From the NCBI RefSeq assembly GCF_026104355.1, contig NZ_CP110535.1:3782001-3846000 (forward strand): 64,000 bases of DNA, given 5' to 3'. Each line of letters begins with the position of its first letter. Within the stretch, counting starts at the first letter, position 1. The translations under genes were made by a program, and so were the position numbers. Source of the stretch: Halomonas sp. BDJS001. GTDB lineage: Bacteria > Pseudomonadota > Gammaproteobacteria > Pseudomonadales > Halomonadaceae. The notes beneath the pieces were generated by a model. That model searched no databases and was not told the origin of the DNA. It saw only the letters and a program-made list of their open reading frames with translations. Below, piece by piece: positions 1 to 8,610 of the stretch.

Positions 1-923
1 TGCTGATCGTTAATCTGCTCGGTGAGCAGATCCGGGGGTAAAAAAACCAGCTCGCTGCCCTGGGCCAACACAAAGTGGCCTGGCGCAACGCGACGGCCGT
101 CCGGGCAAAGTGTTGCTACCCGTTCAAACACGCTCGCAACCGCACTCAACCGTGGCGCGGTGAGCACTACTCGTTGGGCTTTATTGGTTAGCAACCGAGC
201 GCAGGCTATACCCAGCGCCGCGCTTTTGCCGCGCCCACGATCCGCAGTGATGACCAGCGGGCGGCGGCGCTTTAAGCCAACCAGTTGCCGCACTGCGTAG
301 GCCTGATCGGAGGTGAGGCAGTCGCTATCAGTTGCTGCTGTGTCGTCTACTCTGCGCGCAGGCAGGTGAGGCAGATGCAGCGACTGATCAAGGCCCCAGC
401 GCACCACCTGAGACGAGGCCTGCAACTGACGCGCCAAGCGCGCTAAGTAGTGACAGCTCAGATCAGGCCAGCGCCAGGGATGATCGGCAAAACGCGCATA
501 GTCCGGATCCGGCGTCGCTCCCCAAGGCTCTGAGGTGAGTAATACCAGTAAGCCACCGGCGGTGAGCGTTCCTGACAAGGCCCCCAACGCCTCAGGATCA
601 AATCCGCTGCCGTGGGTATCGAGCACTACCAACTGATGCTCTGCGCCCAGTCGCGTGCGCGCCTTGCGAGGCGAAAGATGCCCATCTCCCACCCACAGCG
701 GTGCATGCCAGGAGTGGGCTTGCCATAAAGCCTGTCCAAGCGTTCGGCACTGCTGGGCATCGCCGCTTAGCCACACTAGCTGGCGCCAGCGGCGGCGAGC
801 TAAGCGCTGCGCATGATGAACAAGCGCTGCCATCCTTCGTGCTTGCTGTTTATTCTCTGGCACTTGGCTATTTAACAACTGACCTTCCTCTCCAGCACGA
901 CTGCTTCCCATTACGTTACCCAT
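1..923 (-). CDS. tmcA: tRNA(Met) cytidine acetyltransferase TmcA, N-terminal part (cut by window edge)
   Basis: TmcA acetylates the wobble cytidine of elongator tRNA-Met to ac4C using acetyl-CoA and ATP. Reading the minus strand gives an uninterrupted frame that runs off position 1. It contains a P-loop of the form TADRGRGKS at about residue 225, which is the characteristic helicase-domain Walker A of TmcA, preceded by the usual N-terminal DUF1726-type domain (VVLDTHGSGFDPEALGALSG). Only about 307 codons lie in the window, so the C-terminal acetyltransferase domain is outside it. The start is uncertain. ATGs in the same frame end at 923, 911 and 833 and none has a strong ribosome site. I give the longest; the one at 833 begins MAALVHHAQRLARRRW. 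It is divergent from the TRAP operon. Confidence 0.85.
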   Translation of the reverse strand, partial: MGNVMGSSRAGEEGQLLNSQVPENKQQARRMAALVHHAQRLARRRWRQLVWLSGDAQQCRTLGQALWQAHSWHAPLWVGDGHLSPRKARTRLGAEHQLVVLDTHGSGFDPEALGALSGTLTAGGLLVLLTSEPWGATPDPDYARFADHPWRWPDLSCHYLARLARQLQASSQVVRWGLDQSLHLPHLPARRVDDTAATDSDCLTSDQAYAVRQLVGLKRRRPLVITADRGRGKSAALGIACARLLTNKAQRVVLTAPRLSAVASVFERVATLCPDGRRVAPGHFVLAQGSELVFLPPDLLTEQINDQ

Positions 924-1272
924 TTACGTCTGTCAGTGTGCCGCTGAGCGCCTGATTGTGAGCCTTATCCTTACAACTTTGGTTGCACAATTTAACCCCT
1001 TTCAACGTTTTCGACTTACTTAGCCCCTCTTTGTGGCGCTCAAAAAAATAGGTAACCACATGTTTTAATTAAGTTTGCAAAGAATACGTATAACCCCCCA
1101 CAGGCGACATCTCTTACATTACTGATATTGCACCGCAGCGGGGTTGATGTGCTAATTTAGCTCTGAAGCGCTAAAACCCTTGTTTACGTAAACGTAACCT
1201 AGTAGCGCTGCACTTTCCTGACTCCAGGTAACCAACACTAATAACGCCACACGCCAAACCAGGAAATACATC
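924..1272. other. Divergent intergenic region tmcA / TRAP operon, with a perfect 12-bp palindrome
   Basis: This 349-bp stretch carries no convincing gene. It must hold the promoters for tmcA (leftward) and the TRAP operon (rightward). The clearest signal is a perfect palindrome, GTTTACGTAAAC, at 1182-1193, about 80 bp before the dctP start, in a place where a dimeric regulator could bind. A ribosome site (AGGAAA) lies just before the dctP ATG. I could not assign confident -10/-35 boxes. Confidence 0.4.
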
Positions 1273-2376
1273 ATGAAAAAAATGACCAAATTCGCTCTCA
1301 CCGGCCTCACTGCCGGCATTGCCTTCGCTGCCTTATCGACCACTGCCCAAGCCCAAGAACAGTGGACAATGACCACCACCTGGCCGGAAAACCTTGACCT
1401 GATCAAGATTGACCAGCACTGGGTGGAACTGGTCAATAAACTCGCCGGCGAAGAGCTGCAAATCAATTTCCGCGCAGGCGGCACGCTGATGCCCGGCACC
1501 GAAGTGTTTGACGCCACTGAAACGGGTAGCATTGAAGCTGCGGGCGACTGGCCTGGCTATTGGGCAGGCTTGAATCCCGCCTTCTCGCCACTGGCGACCA
1601 CCACCAGCCTGTTTAATGGCGTTGACTACCTCAACTGGATTCAGCAGTGGGGCGGCCGCGAGCTCTACGAAGAGATCTATGGCCAGTTCAACATGGTTTA
1701 TCTCCCCTACGGCATTACCAACAATGAGTCGGGCTTTATGGGCCGCACCCCGATTGAGAGCATCGCCGACCTTGAAGGCAAGCGGCTGCGCCTTTCCGGT
1801 CGCGACCAGGGTCGCGTGCTTGAAGAGCTGGGCGGCTCCCAGGTTACCCTGGCCGGCGGTGAAGTCTACCAAGCCATTGAGCGCGGCGTTATCGATGCGG
1901 GTGAGTTCTCCACCCCAGGCGTTGATTTTAACGCCGGTTTTGCCGAAGTAGCAGACTACTGGGCAACGCCAGGCTGGCACCAGTCCGCTAGCGTGTTTGG
2001 CGTGATGATCAATAAGGACGCCTGGGACGCGCTCTCCGAAGAGACCCAAGAGACCCTGCGTATTGCAGCGGACGCCACCATGGCGTGGTCGCTAGCCTGG
2101 TCTGAGCGACAGTCGACTGAAGCCACCCAGAAATTCATTGATGAGGGCGTCACTATCAACCAGTTCTCAGAAGAGGACTTGGCGCGCATTCAAGAAGTGA
2201 CCAATGAGGTTATTCTGCGTGGCGCTTGTGAAGACCCTGACCACGCCAAGGTCTACCAATCGATGATTGCCTACCTTGAGCACTATGCAACCTGGCGCGA
2301 TGTGTCCGCTCCCTACAACATGAGCCGGGTGATGGAAAATCTGCCCTCACTGGAAGAGATCGAAGCCTGCCTGTAA
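1273..2376 (+). CDS. TRAP transporter substrate-binding protein (DctP family)
   Basis: This is the periplasmic solute-binding component of a tripartite ATP-independent periplasmic transporter, which delivers an organic acid to the DctQM membrane complex for sodium-driven import. A typical signal peptide covers residues 1-27 and ends ...STTAQA before QEQWTM. The mature protein follows the DctP fold, with the family's central ligand-contact region around LEGKRLRLSGRDQGRVLEEL and VYQAIERGVIDAGE. The layout, with an AGDWPGYWAGLNPAF segment and a conserved Trp/Tyr-rich C-terminal half, most resembles the binding proteins for 2-oxo acids or lactate (TakP-like), but I would not assign a substrate. 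The start is supported by AGGAAA upstream. It is the first gene of the operon and is followed by a hairpin that may raise its expression over dctQM. Confidence 0.9.
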   Translation: MKKMTKFALTGLTAGIAFAALSTTAQAQEQWTMTTTWPENLDLIKIDQHWVELVNKLAGEELQINFRAGGTLMPGTEVFDATETGSIEAAGDWPGYWAGLNPAFSPLATTTSLFNGVDYLNWIQQWGGRELYEEIYGQFNMVYLPYGITNNESGFMGRTPIESIADLEGKRLRLSGRDQGRVLEELGGSQVTLAGGEVYQAIERGVIDAGEFSTPGVDFNAGFAEVADYWATPGWHQSASVFGVMINKDAWDALSEETQETLRIAADATMAWSLAWSERQSTEATQKFIDEGVTINQFSEEDLARIQEVTNEVILRGACEDPDHAKVYQSMIAYLEHYATWRDVSAPYNMSRVMENLPSLEEIEACL

Positions 2377-2388
2377 GGCGCTTCTGTG

Positions 2389-2421
2389 CCGCCTCGGTTT
2401 TTTTACCGGGGCGGTTTTTTT
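2389..2421 (+). terminator. Hairpin with T-run between dctP and dctQ (partial terminator)
   Basis: A 9-bp imperfect stem, CCGCCTCGG and CCGGGGCGG, surrounds a T-rich loop and is followed by seven T residues. It sits after the dctP stop and 23 bp before the dctQ start. Binding-protein genes are often made in excess of their membrane partners, and a leaky terminator here would do that. This role is inference. Confidence 0.7.
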
Positions 2422-2443
2422 GTGCTGACCGCGGAGATCTTCC

Positions 2444-2947
2444 ATGAATGCGATTGCCAAGGCGATCGATGCCATCAATGAAGCTTTCGGGCGCATCATC
2501 GCTCCATTGATTGCCATCATTACCCTGATTGTTCTGTTCGATATTGCGTCACGCTTTCTGTTTGGACGCCCCAGTGACTGGGCCTTTGACGTGACTAAAA
2601 TGCTGTTTGGCGCCCACTTCATGCTGATGGCGGCCTATGGACTCAAACACCACGCCCACGTGGAAGTCGACGTGCTCAAGCGCCTGCTATCGCGCAGGAA
2701 GCAAGCCGTGCTTGACGTGCTTGGCTATCTCATTTTCTTTGTCCCCTTTATCTGGATGCTGATTACCCTGGGCTGGAAATTCTTTGAACGCTCCTGGAGT
2801 CGCGGGGAAACCACTTACGGCATGGTTTCCATTCCGGTCTACCCAATTAAAGCCGTGATTGTCGTCGCCGCCATTCTGATTCTGCTGCAGGCCATTGCCA
2901 TTGTGCTGCGTGCCATCATGCAGCTTCGCGAGGAGACATCAGCATGA
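2444..2947 (+). CDS. TRAP transporter small permease (DctQ family)
   Basis: This is the small, four-helix membrane subunit of the TRAP transporter, needed together with DctM for binding-protein docking and transport. The 167-residue length is normal. Four hydrophobic segments are visible, starting near residues 15, 50, 90 and 130, with the family hallmark of a helix pair separated by a charged hairpin (HHAHVEVDVLKRLLSRR). The start follows a GGAG-type ribosome site at the right distance. The stop overlaps the next start by four bases (ATGA), so dctQ and dctM are translationally coupled. Confidence 0.9.
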   Translation: MNAIAKAIDAINEAFGRIIAPLIAIITLIVLFDIASRFLFGRPSDWAFDVTKMLFGAHFMLMAAYGLKHHAHVEVDVLKRLLSRRKQAVLDVLGYLIFFVPFIWMLITLGWKFFERSWSRGETTYGMVSIPVYPIKAVIVVAAILILLQAIAIVLRAIMQLREETSA

Positions 2948-4278
2948 ACTTAAGTCCTGAACTACTCACGCTGGTGATGTTTGGTGGCCTGATGGTAGGG
3001 CTGTTTATGGGCCACCCGCTGGCCTTTGTGCTCGGCGGCGTAGCGGTTGTTGGCGCCTTTCTGGGGCCCGGCGAACGCATACTCGGCACCCTGATCAACA
3101 ATATTTTCGGTAACGCCATGGACAACTATGTGCTGGTGGCGATACCGCTGTTTATCCTCATGGCGCGATTCTTAAACGACTCCGGCGTTACCGAGAAGAT
3201 GTTTGACGCCATGCGCTTGCTACTGGCGAACCTGCGCGGAGGACTGGCGCTTACCGTGGTGATTGTCTCGGTGCTCCTGGCTGCCACCACCGGTATTGTC
3301 GGTGCCTCGATTGCGGTGATGGGTATGATTGCCCTGGTGCCGATGCTCAAGTATGGCTACAACAAAGAGCTTAGCGCCGGTGTGATTATGGCCAGCGGCT
3401 GTCTGGGCATCTTGATTCCGCCCAGCATCATGCTCATTCTGATGGCCAGCTACTCACCGGTTTCCGTAGGTGCTTTGTTTGCGGGCGCACTGATTCCCGG
3501 CCTGCTGCTCGGCGTGATGTACGCCCTCTACGTACTGATCATCTGCTTTATCAAACCCAGCTACGGCCCCAGAGTGCCAGCTGAGGAGCGTGCAGAAGTC
3601 AGCACGAAGCAGCTGCTGATCATGCTGGCGAAGTACGTAGTGCCGCCAATGTCATTGATCCTGGGTGTACTGGGGGCGCTGTTTACCGGTATTGCCACGG
3701 CGACAGAGGCTTCAGCCATCGGCGTGTTTATTGCCTTTATTCTATTTTTGATTTTCGGCGACCGCAAAATCAGCACCTGCTTCTGGACAATGATCGAAGC
3801 GGGTAAAACCACCACCATGGTCATGCTGGTGCTGGTGGGGGCGACCGCCTTTACCGGCGTGTTCTCCCGTGGTGGTGGTATGACCGTGATCAGCGAATTA
3901 GTGCTGGCCATGCCCGGCGGCACTATAGGGGCGTTGATTCTTATGCTGTTCCTGGTGTTTATCCTGGGAATGTTCCTGGATTGGACCGGTATTGTGCTGC
4001 TGAGTTTCCCCATCATGCTGCCCATCGTCGAAACCATGGGCGTGGATATGCTCTGGTTTGTGGTGATGGTAGCGGTGGTACTGCAGACCTCCTTCCTAAC
4101 CCCACCCTTTGGCTATGCGCTGTTCTACTTGAAAGGGGTGGCACCACCCGGGGTTGAAATCGTCGACCTGTACAAGGCAGTCGTACCCTTCGTCGCGCTG
4201 ATTCTACTGGCGTGTACGCTGATGGCGTTCTTCCCCTGGCTGATCACCGGCCTGCCGAGCATGATGCTGGGTTACTAG
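2944..4278 (+). CDS. TRAP transporter large permease (DctM family)
   Basis: This is the large membrane subunit of the TRAP transporter, a member of the ion-transporter superfamily that carries sodium and substrate across the inner membrane. The 444-residue length and roughly twelve hydrophobic segments are typical. Family signatures include GHPLAFVLGGVAVVGAF near the N-terminus, ASGCLGILIPPSIMLI around residue 150 and the re-entrant region FLDWTGIVLLSFPIMLPI around residue 350. It overlaps dctQ by four bases. A strong terminator follows, closing a three-gene operon. The substrate cannot be told from the permease. Confidence 0.92.
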   Translation: MNLSPELLTLVMFGGLMVGLFMGHPLAFVLGGVAVVGAFLGPGERILGTLINNIFGNAMDNYVLVAIPLFILMARFLNDSGVTEKMFDAMRLLLANLRGGLALTVVIVSVLLAATTGIVGASIAVMGMIALVPMLKYGYNKELSAGVIMASGCLGILIPPSIMLILMASYSPVSVGALFAGALIPGLLLGVMYALYVLIICFIKPSYGPRVPAEERAEVSTKQLLIMLAKYVVPPMSLILGVLGALFTGIATATEASAIGVFIAFILFLIFGDRKISTCFWTMIEAGKTTTMVMLVLVGATAFTGVFSRGGGMTVISELVLAMPGGTIGALILMLFLVFILGMFLDWTGIVLLSFPIMLPIVETMGVDMLWFVVMVAVVLQTSFLTPPFGYALFYLKGVAPPGVEIVDLYKAVVPFVALILLACTLMAFFPWLITGLPSMMLGY

Positions 4279-4321
4279 GTCTTTTCCCCATCGGCTTAAT
4301 GCTTCACTTCCCACCGTTAAT

Positions 4322-4347
4322 AGCCCGCCTCGGCGGGCTTACTTTTG
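4322..4347 (+). terminator. Terminator of the TRAP operon
   Basis: A perfect 8-bp GC stem, AGCCCGCC and GGCGGGCT, with a two-base loop is followed by TACTTTT. It lies 44 bp after the dctM stop. Confidence 0.8.
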
Positions 4348-4485
4348 TACGGTCGGCGAGCCTACAAGGCTGCAGTCGTGCGGCGCCAGTGCTACTATTC
4401 ACACCCGGTATTATTTCGCATCAAGCGCGCAGCGCTACTGTCCGGCTTCCCACTACTGCTTTCCGCCAATGCAAGGAGTGTTCGC

Positions 4486-6171
4486 GTGTTCAGATCCGGC
4501 TATCGCGGGCTATTTGCCTTCCCCTCTTCGCTTAGCCGTCGCGCCAATCCCTGGTCGATTGCCTTGATAGCGGTAGCATTCGTGGTGGCGTTGCCGGTGC
4601 TGGTGGTCTTCGCCCATATCGCGATGCCTACCGATGGCGTTTGGCAACACCTGGCCAGCACCGTACTGGGCCGCTATTTGAATAACACCTTCTGGCTTGT
4701 GGTGAGCGTAGGACTCGGCACACTTATCATCGGTACTGGGACAGCCTGGCTGGTGGTGATGTGCCGCTTTCCCGGCAAGTGGCTCTTCGAGTGGGCGCTA
4801 CTGCTGCCGCTGGCAGTGCCCACCTACGTTATCGCCTACGCTTACACCGACTTTCTCCAGTTTGCCGGGCCGTTACAGAGCCTACTGCGCGAGACATTTG
4901 GCTGGGGGTATGGCGACTACTACTTTCCCAATATTCGCTCCCTGGGTGGCGCTGCAACGGTGATCACCCTAGTGCTCTACCCCTACGTTTACTTGCTGGC
5001 ACGGGCCTCGTTTATAGAGCAGTCGGTCTGCGTGCTGGATGTAGGCCGTACCCTGGGCCGGGGCCCCTGGAAACTGTTTGCCAGCGTGGCCGTGCCGTTG
5101 GCACGCCCGGCGCTGGTGGGGGGCGTATCGCTGGTATTGATGGAGACCCTTAACGAGTTCGGCGCCGTTCAGTTCTTCGGTGTAGATACCTTTACCACCG
5201 GTATCTACCGCACCTGGTTTGGCATGGGCGAGCAGGTGGCGGCGGCGCAGTTGGCGGCGTGCCTGCTCACCTTCGTGATTGTATTAGTGCTGCTGGAGCG
5301 CTGGTCGCGGGGTAAGCGGCGCTATTTCCACACCACCAATCGCTACCAGCAGTTGCCCGAGTACGTATTGCACGGCTGGCGCGCTGCAGCAGCGACGCTG
5401 GCTTGTCTGGTGCCGGTGCTGGTCGGCTTTTTACTGCCCAGCGGCATTCTGCTCAATTTAGCCCAGCAGGGGGGCGATTCGCTGTGGGGCTCGCGCTTTA
5501 TCGGCTACGCCTGGAACAGCCTGGGGCTGGCAACCGTGGCGGCGCTGATCGCCGTGGGCTTGGCGGTGGTGCTGAGTTACGGCGTACGCATGCACGATAC
5601 GACGTTTGCGCGGGTGGCTTCCCGGGTCGCCTCCATGGGCTATGCAATTCCGGGCTCGGTGGTCGCGGTGGGTATTTTAATCCCGTTTGCCTGGTTGGAT
5701 AACGTCCTTAATACCTGGCTGAATAATCACTATGGTTACATCGTTGGGCTGGTCTTCAGTGGGTCGGCGTTTATCTTGCTATACGCCTACGTAGTGCGCT
5801 TTTTAGCCGTTTCTTTCAACGCGGTGGAGGCCAGTCTGGGCAAAGTTACACCCAGTATGGATGCCGCTTCGCGCACTCTGGGCCAGACCGCGGGCGGCAC
5901 GCTGCGCCATATTCACACACCGATGATGCGCAGCAGCCTACTGGCGGCGGGAATTTTAGTCTTCGTTGACGTTATGAAGGAGCTGCCCGCGACGATTATT
6001 CTGCGCCCCTTCAACTTCGACACCCTGGCCGTGCGGGCGCACAACCTGGCCTCTGACGAACGGCTGGCCGAAGCCTCCACCTCGTCGCTGGCCATTGTGG
6101 TGGTGGGCATTTTGCCGGTTATTCTACTGAGCATGGCCATGCGCCGCTCACGTCCTGGCGCTAACTCCTGA
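4486..6171 (+). CDS. fbpB: Ferric-iron ABC transporter permease (FbpB family)
   Basis: This is the inner-membrane permease of a periplasmic Fe(III) importer. It is a fused double-domain permease of about 561 residues, with two copies of the binding-protein-dependent permease domain. EAA-type cytoplasmic loops are visible as VLDVGRTLGRGPWKLFASVAVPLARPAL and DAASRTLGQTAGGTLRHIHTPMM, which is the normal FbpB/SfuB layout. I chose the GTG at 4486 because AAGGAG lies seven bases upstream; the frame stays open further upstream, but those residues do not look like a permease. It ends six bases from the oppositely oriented ATPase gene, so unlike the usual fbpABC order it is transcribed separately and convergently. 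Confidence 0.88.
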   Translation: MFRSGYRGLFAFPSSLSRRANPWSIALIAVAFVVALPVLVVFAHIAMPTDGVWQHLASTVLGRYLNNTFWLVVSVGLGTLIIGTGTAWLVVMCRFPGKWLFEWALLLPLAVPTYVIAYAYTDFLQFAGPLQSLLRETFGWGYGDYYFPNIRSLGGAATVITLVLYPYVYLLARASFIEQSVCVLDVGRTLGRGPWKLFASVAVPLARPALVGGVSLVLMETLNEFGAVQFFGVDTFTTGIYRTWFGMGEQVAAAQLAACLLTFVIVLVLLERWSRGKRRYFHTTNRYQQLPEYVLHGWRAAAATLACLVPVLVGFLLPSGILLNLAQQGGDSLWGSRFIGYAWNSLGLATVAALIAVGLAVVLSYGVRMHDTTFARVASRVASMGYAIPGSVVAVGILIPFAWLDNVLNTWLNNHYGYIVGLVFSGSAFILLYAYVVRFLAVSFNAVEASLGKVTPSMDAASRTLGQTAGGTLRHIHTPMMRSSLLAAGILVFVDVMKELPATIILRPFNFDTLAVRAHNLASDERLAEASTSSLAIVVVGILPVILLSMAMRRSRPGANS

Positions 6172-6177
6172 TTAAGA

Positions 6178-7281
6178 TTAAGCCGTGAGCGGGAACACAA
6201 AGACTTGTGAAAGATCGAGGTGAATATCCACCGGCTGGCCTTCTGCGGGTAGAAATACACCCGGTACGCGCGCGTGTAGGTGCGCCTCGAGGCCGTTTTC
6301 GCCATGGGCACACAGGTGTAGCAGGCTGGTACGCCCCAGCAGTTTCGCCATCACCACATGGCTATGGCCGTGCTCACCCGCAGGTAGATCTCGCTCGACG
6401 ATTCGCAGCGCCTCGGGGCGGATCATGATTTGCGCATCGCTACCCTCCGCTAATCCCGGGGCAGGCACCCGCCCAACAGGCGTGTTCACAGCGCCATTAT
6501 GCACTTTGCCCTGTAGCTCATTGACGTCGCCAAAAAAGGTCACCACAAAGGGGTCTTGAGGCGCGCAGTAAAGCTCGCGGGGGGTTCCTGTTTGTACGAT
6601 CCGCCCATCGCGCATCAACGCGATGCGATCGGCCATAAACATGGCTTCTTCGGGGTCGTGGGTTACCAGCAGCGTCGCCGCACCGACCTTTTTGAGCACG
6701 TGGAGGGTATCATCGCGGATGCGGTCGCGTAGCCGCGCATCCAGGCTTGAGAACGGCTCATCCAACAGCATTAAACGCGGCGCTGGCGCCAGCGCCCGCG
6801 CCAGCGCCACTCGTTGCTGCTGCCCACCGGAGAGCATATGCGGGTAAACATCCATATACGCGGCCATACCCAGCTGTTCAAGCAACTGTGCTGCCCGCTC
6901 CCGACGTCCCCGAGCGGCTAGATGTTTAAGTCCAAAGGTGACGTTTTCCAACACGGTGAGGTGGGGGAAAAGCGCCGAATCCTGAAACGCCAATCCGACA
7001 TTGCGTTTCTCCGGCGGCACATGGCGGTGGCCCTGCCCGGCTATATAGATATCTTCCAAGGAGACGCTGCCCTCTTGCAGCACTTCCAGACCCGCGGCGA
7101 TTCGCAGCAGCGTTGTTTTACCGCACCCCGAGGGGCCCAGTAGGCACACCACCTCGCCTGGAGCAACGCTTAAATCCACGCCTTTTACTACCGTATGACC
7201 ATCATAGGCATGCCGCACATTGTGCAGCGTTAACGCCGATGAGCCAGGCACCGCCGAGGTGACTTTCAGGGTTGCCGTCAT
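6178..7281 (-). CDS. fbpC: Ferric-iron ABC transporter ATP-binding protein (FbpC family)
   Basis: This is the ATPase subunit of the ferric importer. From the start chosen here (about 367 residues) the nucleotide-binding domain shows Walker A GPSGCGKTT, the signature LSGGQQQR, Walker B LMLLDEP and the switch histidine in LLVTHDPEEAMFMADRIALM. It is followed by a C-terminal TOBE-like region (IMIRPEALRIVERD). I start at MTATLKVTS because GAGGGG lies just upstream; an extra 51 codons are open upstream but run into the regulatory region. The gene converges on the permease and diverges from the binding-protein gene, with a probable Fur site in the shared upstream region. Confidence 0.88.
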   Translation of the reverse strand: MTATLKVTSAVPGSSALTLHNVRHAYDGHTVVKGVDLSVAPGEVVCLLGPSGCGKTTLLRIAAGLEVLQEGSVSLEDIYIAGQGHRHVPPEKRNVGLAFQDSALFPHLTVLENVTFGLKHLAARGRRERAAQLLEQLGMAAYMDVYPHMLSGGQQQRVALARALAPAPRLMLLDEPFSSLDARLRDRIRDDTLHVLKKVGAATLLVTHDPEEAMFMADRIALMRDGRIVQTGTPRELYCAPQDPFVVTFFGDVNELQGKVHNGAVNTPVGRVPAPGLAEGSDAQIMIRPEALRIVERDLPAGEHGHSHVVMAKLLGRTSLLHLCAHGENGLEAHLHARVPGVFLPAEGQPVDIHLDLSQVFVFPLTA

Positions 7282-7463
7282 AAATACCCCTCTACAGCTG
7301 GGCCAACCACACGACAAACGTCTAAACGCGGATTGGGTACATTTGAAAGTTGTTTGCATTCTATTTTTTATTGCCGAGTTATGCACGCATCTGATTTCCT
7401 CTACCAATGTTTTACTATTAGAGTCTTGACGCACAGCATACGAAACGCTTCAATAACAATGTT

Positions 7464-7489
7464 AATAATGCAACTTATTATCATTTAAT
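7464..7489. promoter_or_regulatory. Probable Fur-binding region between fbpC and fbpA
   Basis: The short, very AT-rich block upstream of fbpA contains AATAAT followed by TTATTATCATTTAATAAAT. One half (ATTATCA, 7477-7483) matches the Fur half-site exactly and the facing half (TGCAACT) matches 4 of 7 positions. It lies 20-40 bp before the fbpA ATG, where repressor binding would block RNA polymerase, and could also affect the divergent fbpC. Confidence 0.5.
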
Positions 7490-7506
7490 AAATAAGGATG
7501 TACTAA

Positions 7507-8532
7507 ATGAAAACCATACGCTTTGTTGCTCCGATGGCAGCGATGATGGTGGGTGCTACGTTTGCCGGTCAGGCTTTAGCAGACGAGCTCAACCTTTATT
7601 CTGCTCGTCACTACGACTCTGATGAGCGCCTATATGACGCTTTCACCGAAGAGACCGGCATCGAAGTCAACATCCTTGAAGGCGACTCAGACCAGTTGAT
7701 CGAACGTATTCAACGCGAAGGCGTGGCGAGTCCGGCTGATGTCATGATGACCGTCGACGCAGGCCGACTATGGCGTGCGGAAGATGAAGGCATTTTCCAA
7801 AACGTCGAGTCTGACGTCCTTAACGAACGCCTGCCCGAATCCATGCGCCACCCAGATGGCCAATGGTTTGGCTTTAGTCAGCGCGCCCGGGTTATTTTCT
7901 ACAACCGCGAAAACTTCGACCCAAGCCAGATCACAAGCTATGAAGACCTGGCCGATCCCCAGTTCGAAGGCAAGGTATGCATCCGCTCTTCCAACAACAT
8001 TTACAACCAGTCACTGCTGGCCGCAATGATTGAGCACCATGGCGAAGAGGGTGCCGAAGAGTGGGCCCAGGGCGTTGTCAATAACATGGCGCGGGATCCG
8101 GAAGGCGGCGATACCGACCAGATTCTTGGCGTTGCCAGCGGCGAGTGTGACATCGCCGTGGCCAATCACTACTACTATGTTCGCCTGCTGAAATCTGACG
8201 ACGACGCCGATCGCGAAGCCGCGCGTAAAGTGGGTCTTATCTTCCCCAATCAGGATGACCGCGGCACCCACGTCAACGTTGGCGGCGCCGGTGTCGTAGA
8301 AGGCGCACCTAACCGCGATAACGCCGTGCGCTTCCTTGAATACCTGGCCTCAGACACTGCCCAGGAAATCTTTGCCTCCGGCAACAACGAGTTCCCAGTG
8401 GTTGAAGGCATCAAGAAAGATCCGGTGCTCGAATCCTGGGGCAACTTCAAAACGGATGACGTGAATATCAGCGTGCTGGGGGAAAACAACCCAGAAGCAA
8501 TCCGCATTTTTGATCGCGTCGGCTGGCGTTAA
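7507..8532 (+). CDS. fbpA: Ferric-iron-binding periplasmic protein (FbpA family)
   Basis: This protein binds Fe(III) in the periplasm and hands it to the FbpB/FbpC transporter. A signal peptide covers residues 1-25 (ending FAGQALA before DELNLYSARHYDSD). The mature protein opens with the usual LNLYSARHYDSDERLYDAF. The tyrosine cluster NHYYYVRLL near residue 220 supplies the paired tyrosine iron ligands typical of FbpA. The length of 341 residues is standard. The start has AAGGA upstream. A terminator follows directly, so the gene is probably transcribed alone from an iron-regulated promoter. Confidence 0.93.
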   Translation: MKTIRFVAPMAAMMVGATFAGQALADELNLYSARHYDSDERLYDAFTEETGIEVNILEGDSDQLIERIQREGVASPADVMMTVDAGRLWRAEDEGIFQNVESDVLNERLPESMRHPDGQWFGFSQRARVIFYNRENFDPSQITSYEDLADPQFEGKVCIRSSNNIYNQSLLAAMIEHHGEEGAEEWAQGVVNNMARDPEGGDTDQILGVASGECDIAVANHYYYVRLLKSDDDADREAARKVGLIFPNQDDRGTHVNVGGAGVVEGAPNRDNAVRFLEYLASDTAQEIFASGNNEFPVVEGIKKDPVLESWGNFKTDDVNISVLGENNPEAIRIFDRVGWR

Positions 8533-8562
8533 GCCCCTGCCCTAACCATAGTAGTTAGCCTA

Positions 8563-8592
8563 ACCCCACAGCCACACCGGCTGCGGGGTTTT
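8563..8592 (+). terminator. Terminator after fbpA
   Basis: An almost perfect stem, CCCCACAGCC and GGCTGCGGGG, is followed by TTTT. It lies 31 bp after the fbpA stop and just before the convergent end of polA. Confidence 0.75.
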
Positions 8593-8610
8593 CGTTGAAG
8601 GGAGACGTGC

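Noticed and set aside
1152..1532. 126-codon minus-strand frame over the dctP start
   Set aside because: It is opposite the well-supported dctP gene and its signal peptide, and has no ribosome site or family match.
4345..4485. N-terminal extension of the iron permease frame
   Set aside because: The codons overlap the terminator region and do not look like a membrane protein; the GTG at 4486 has a strong ribosome site.
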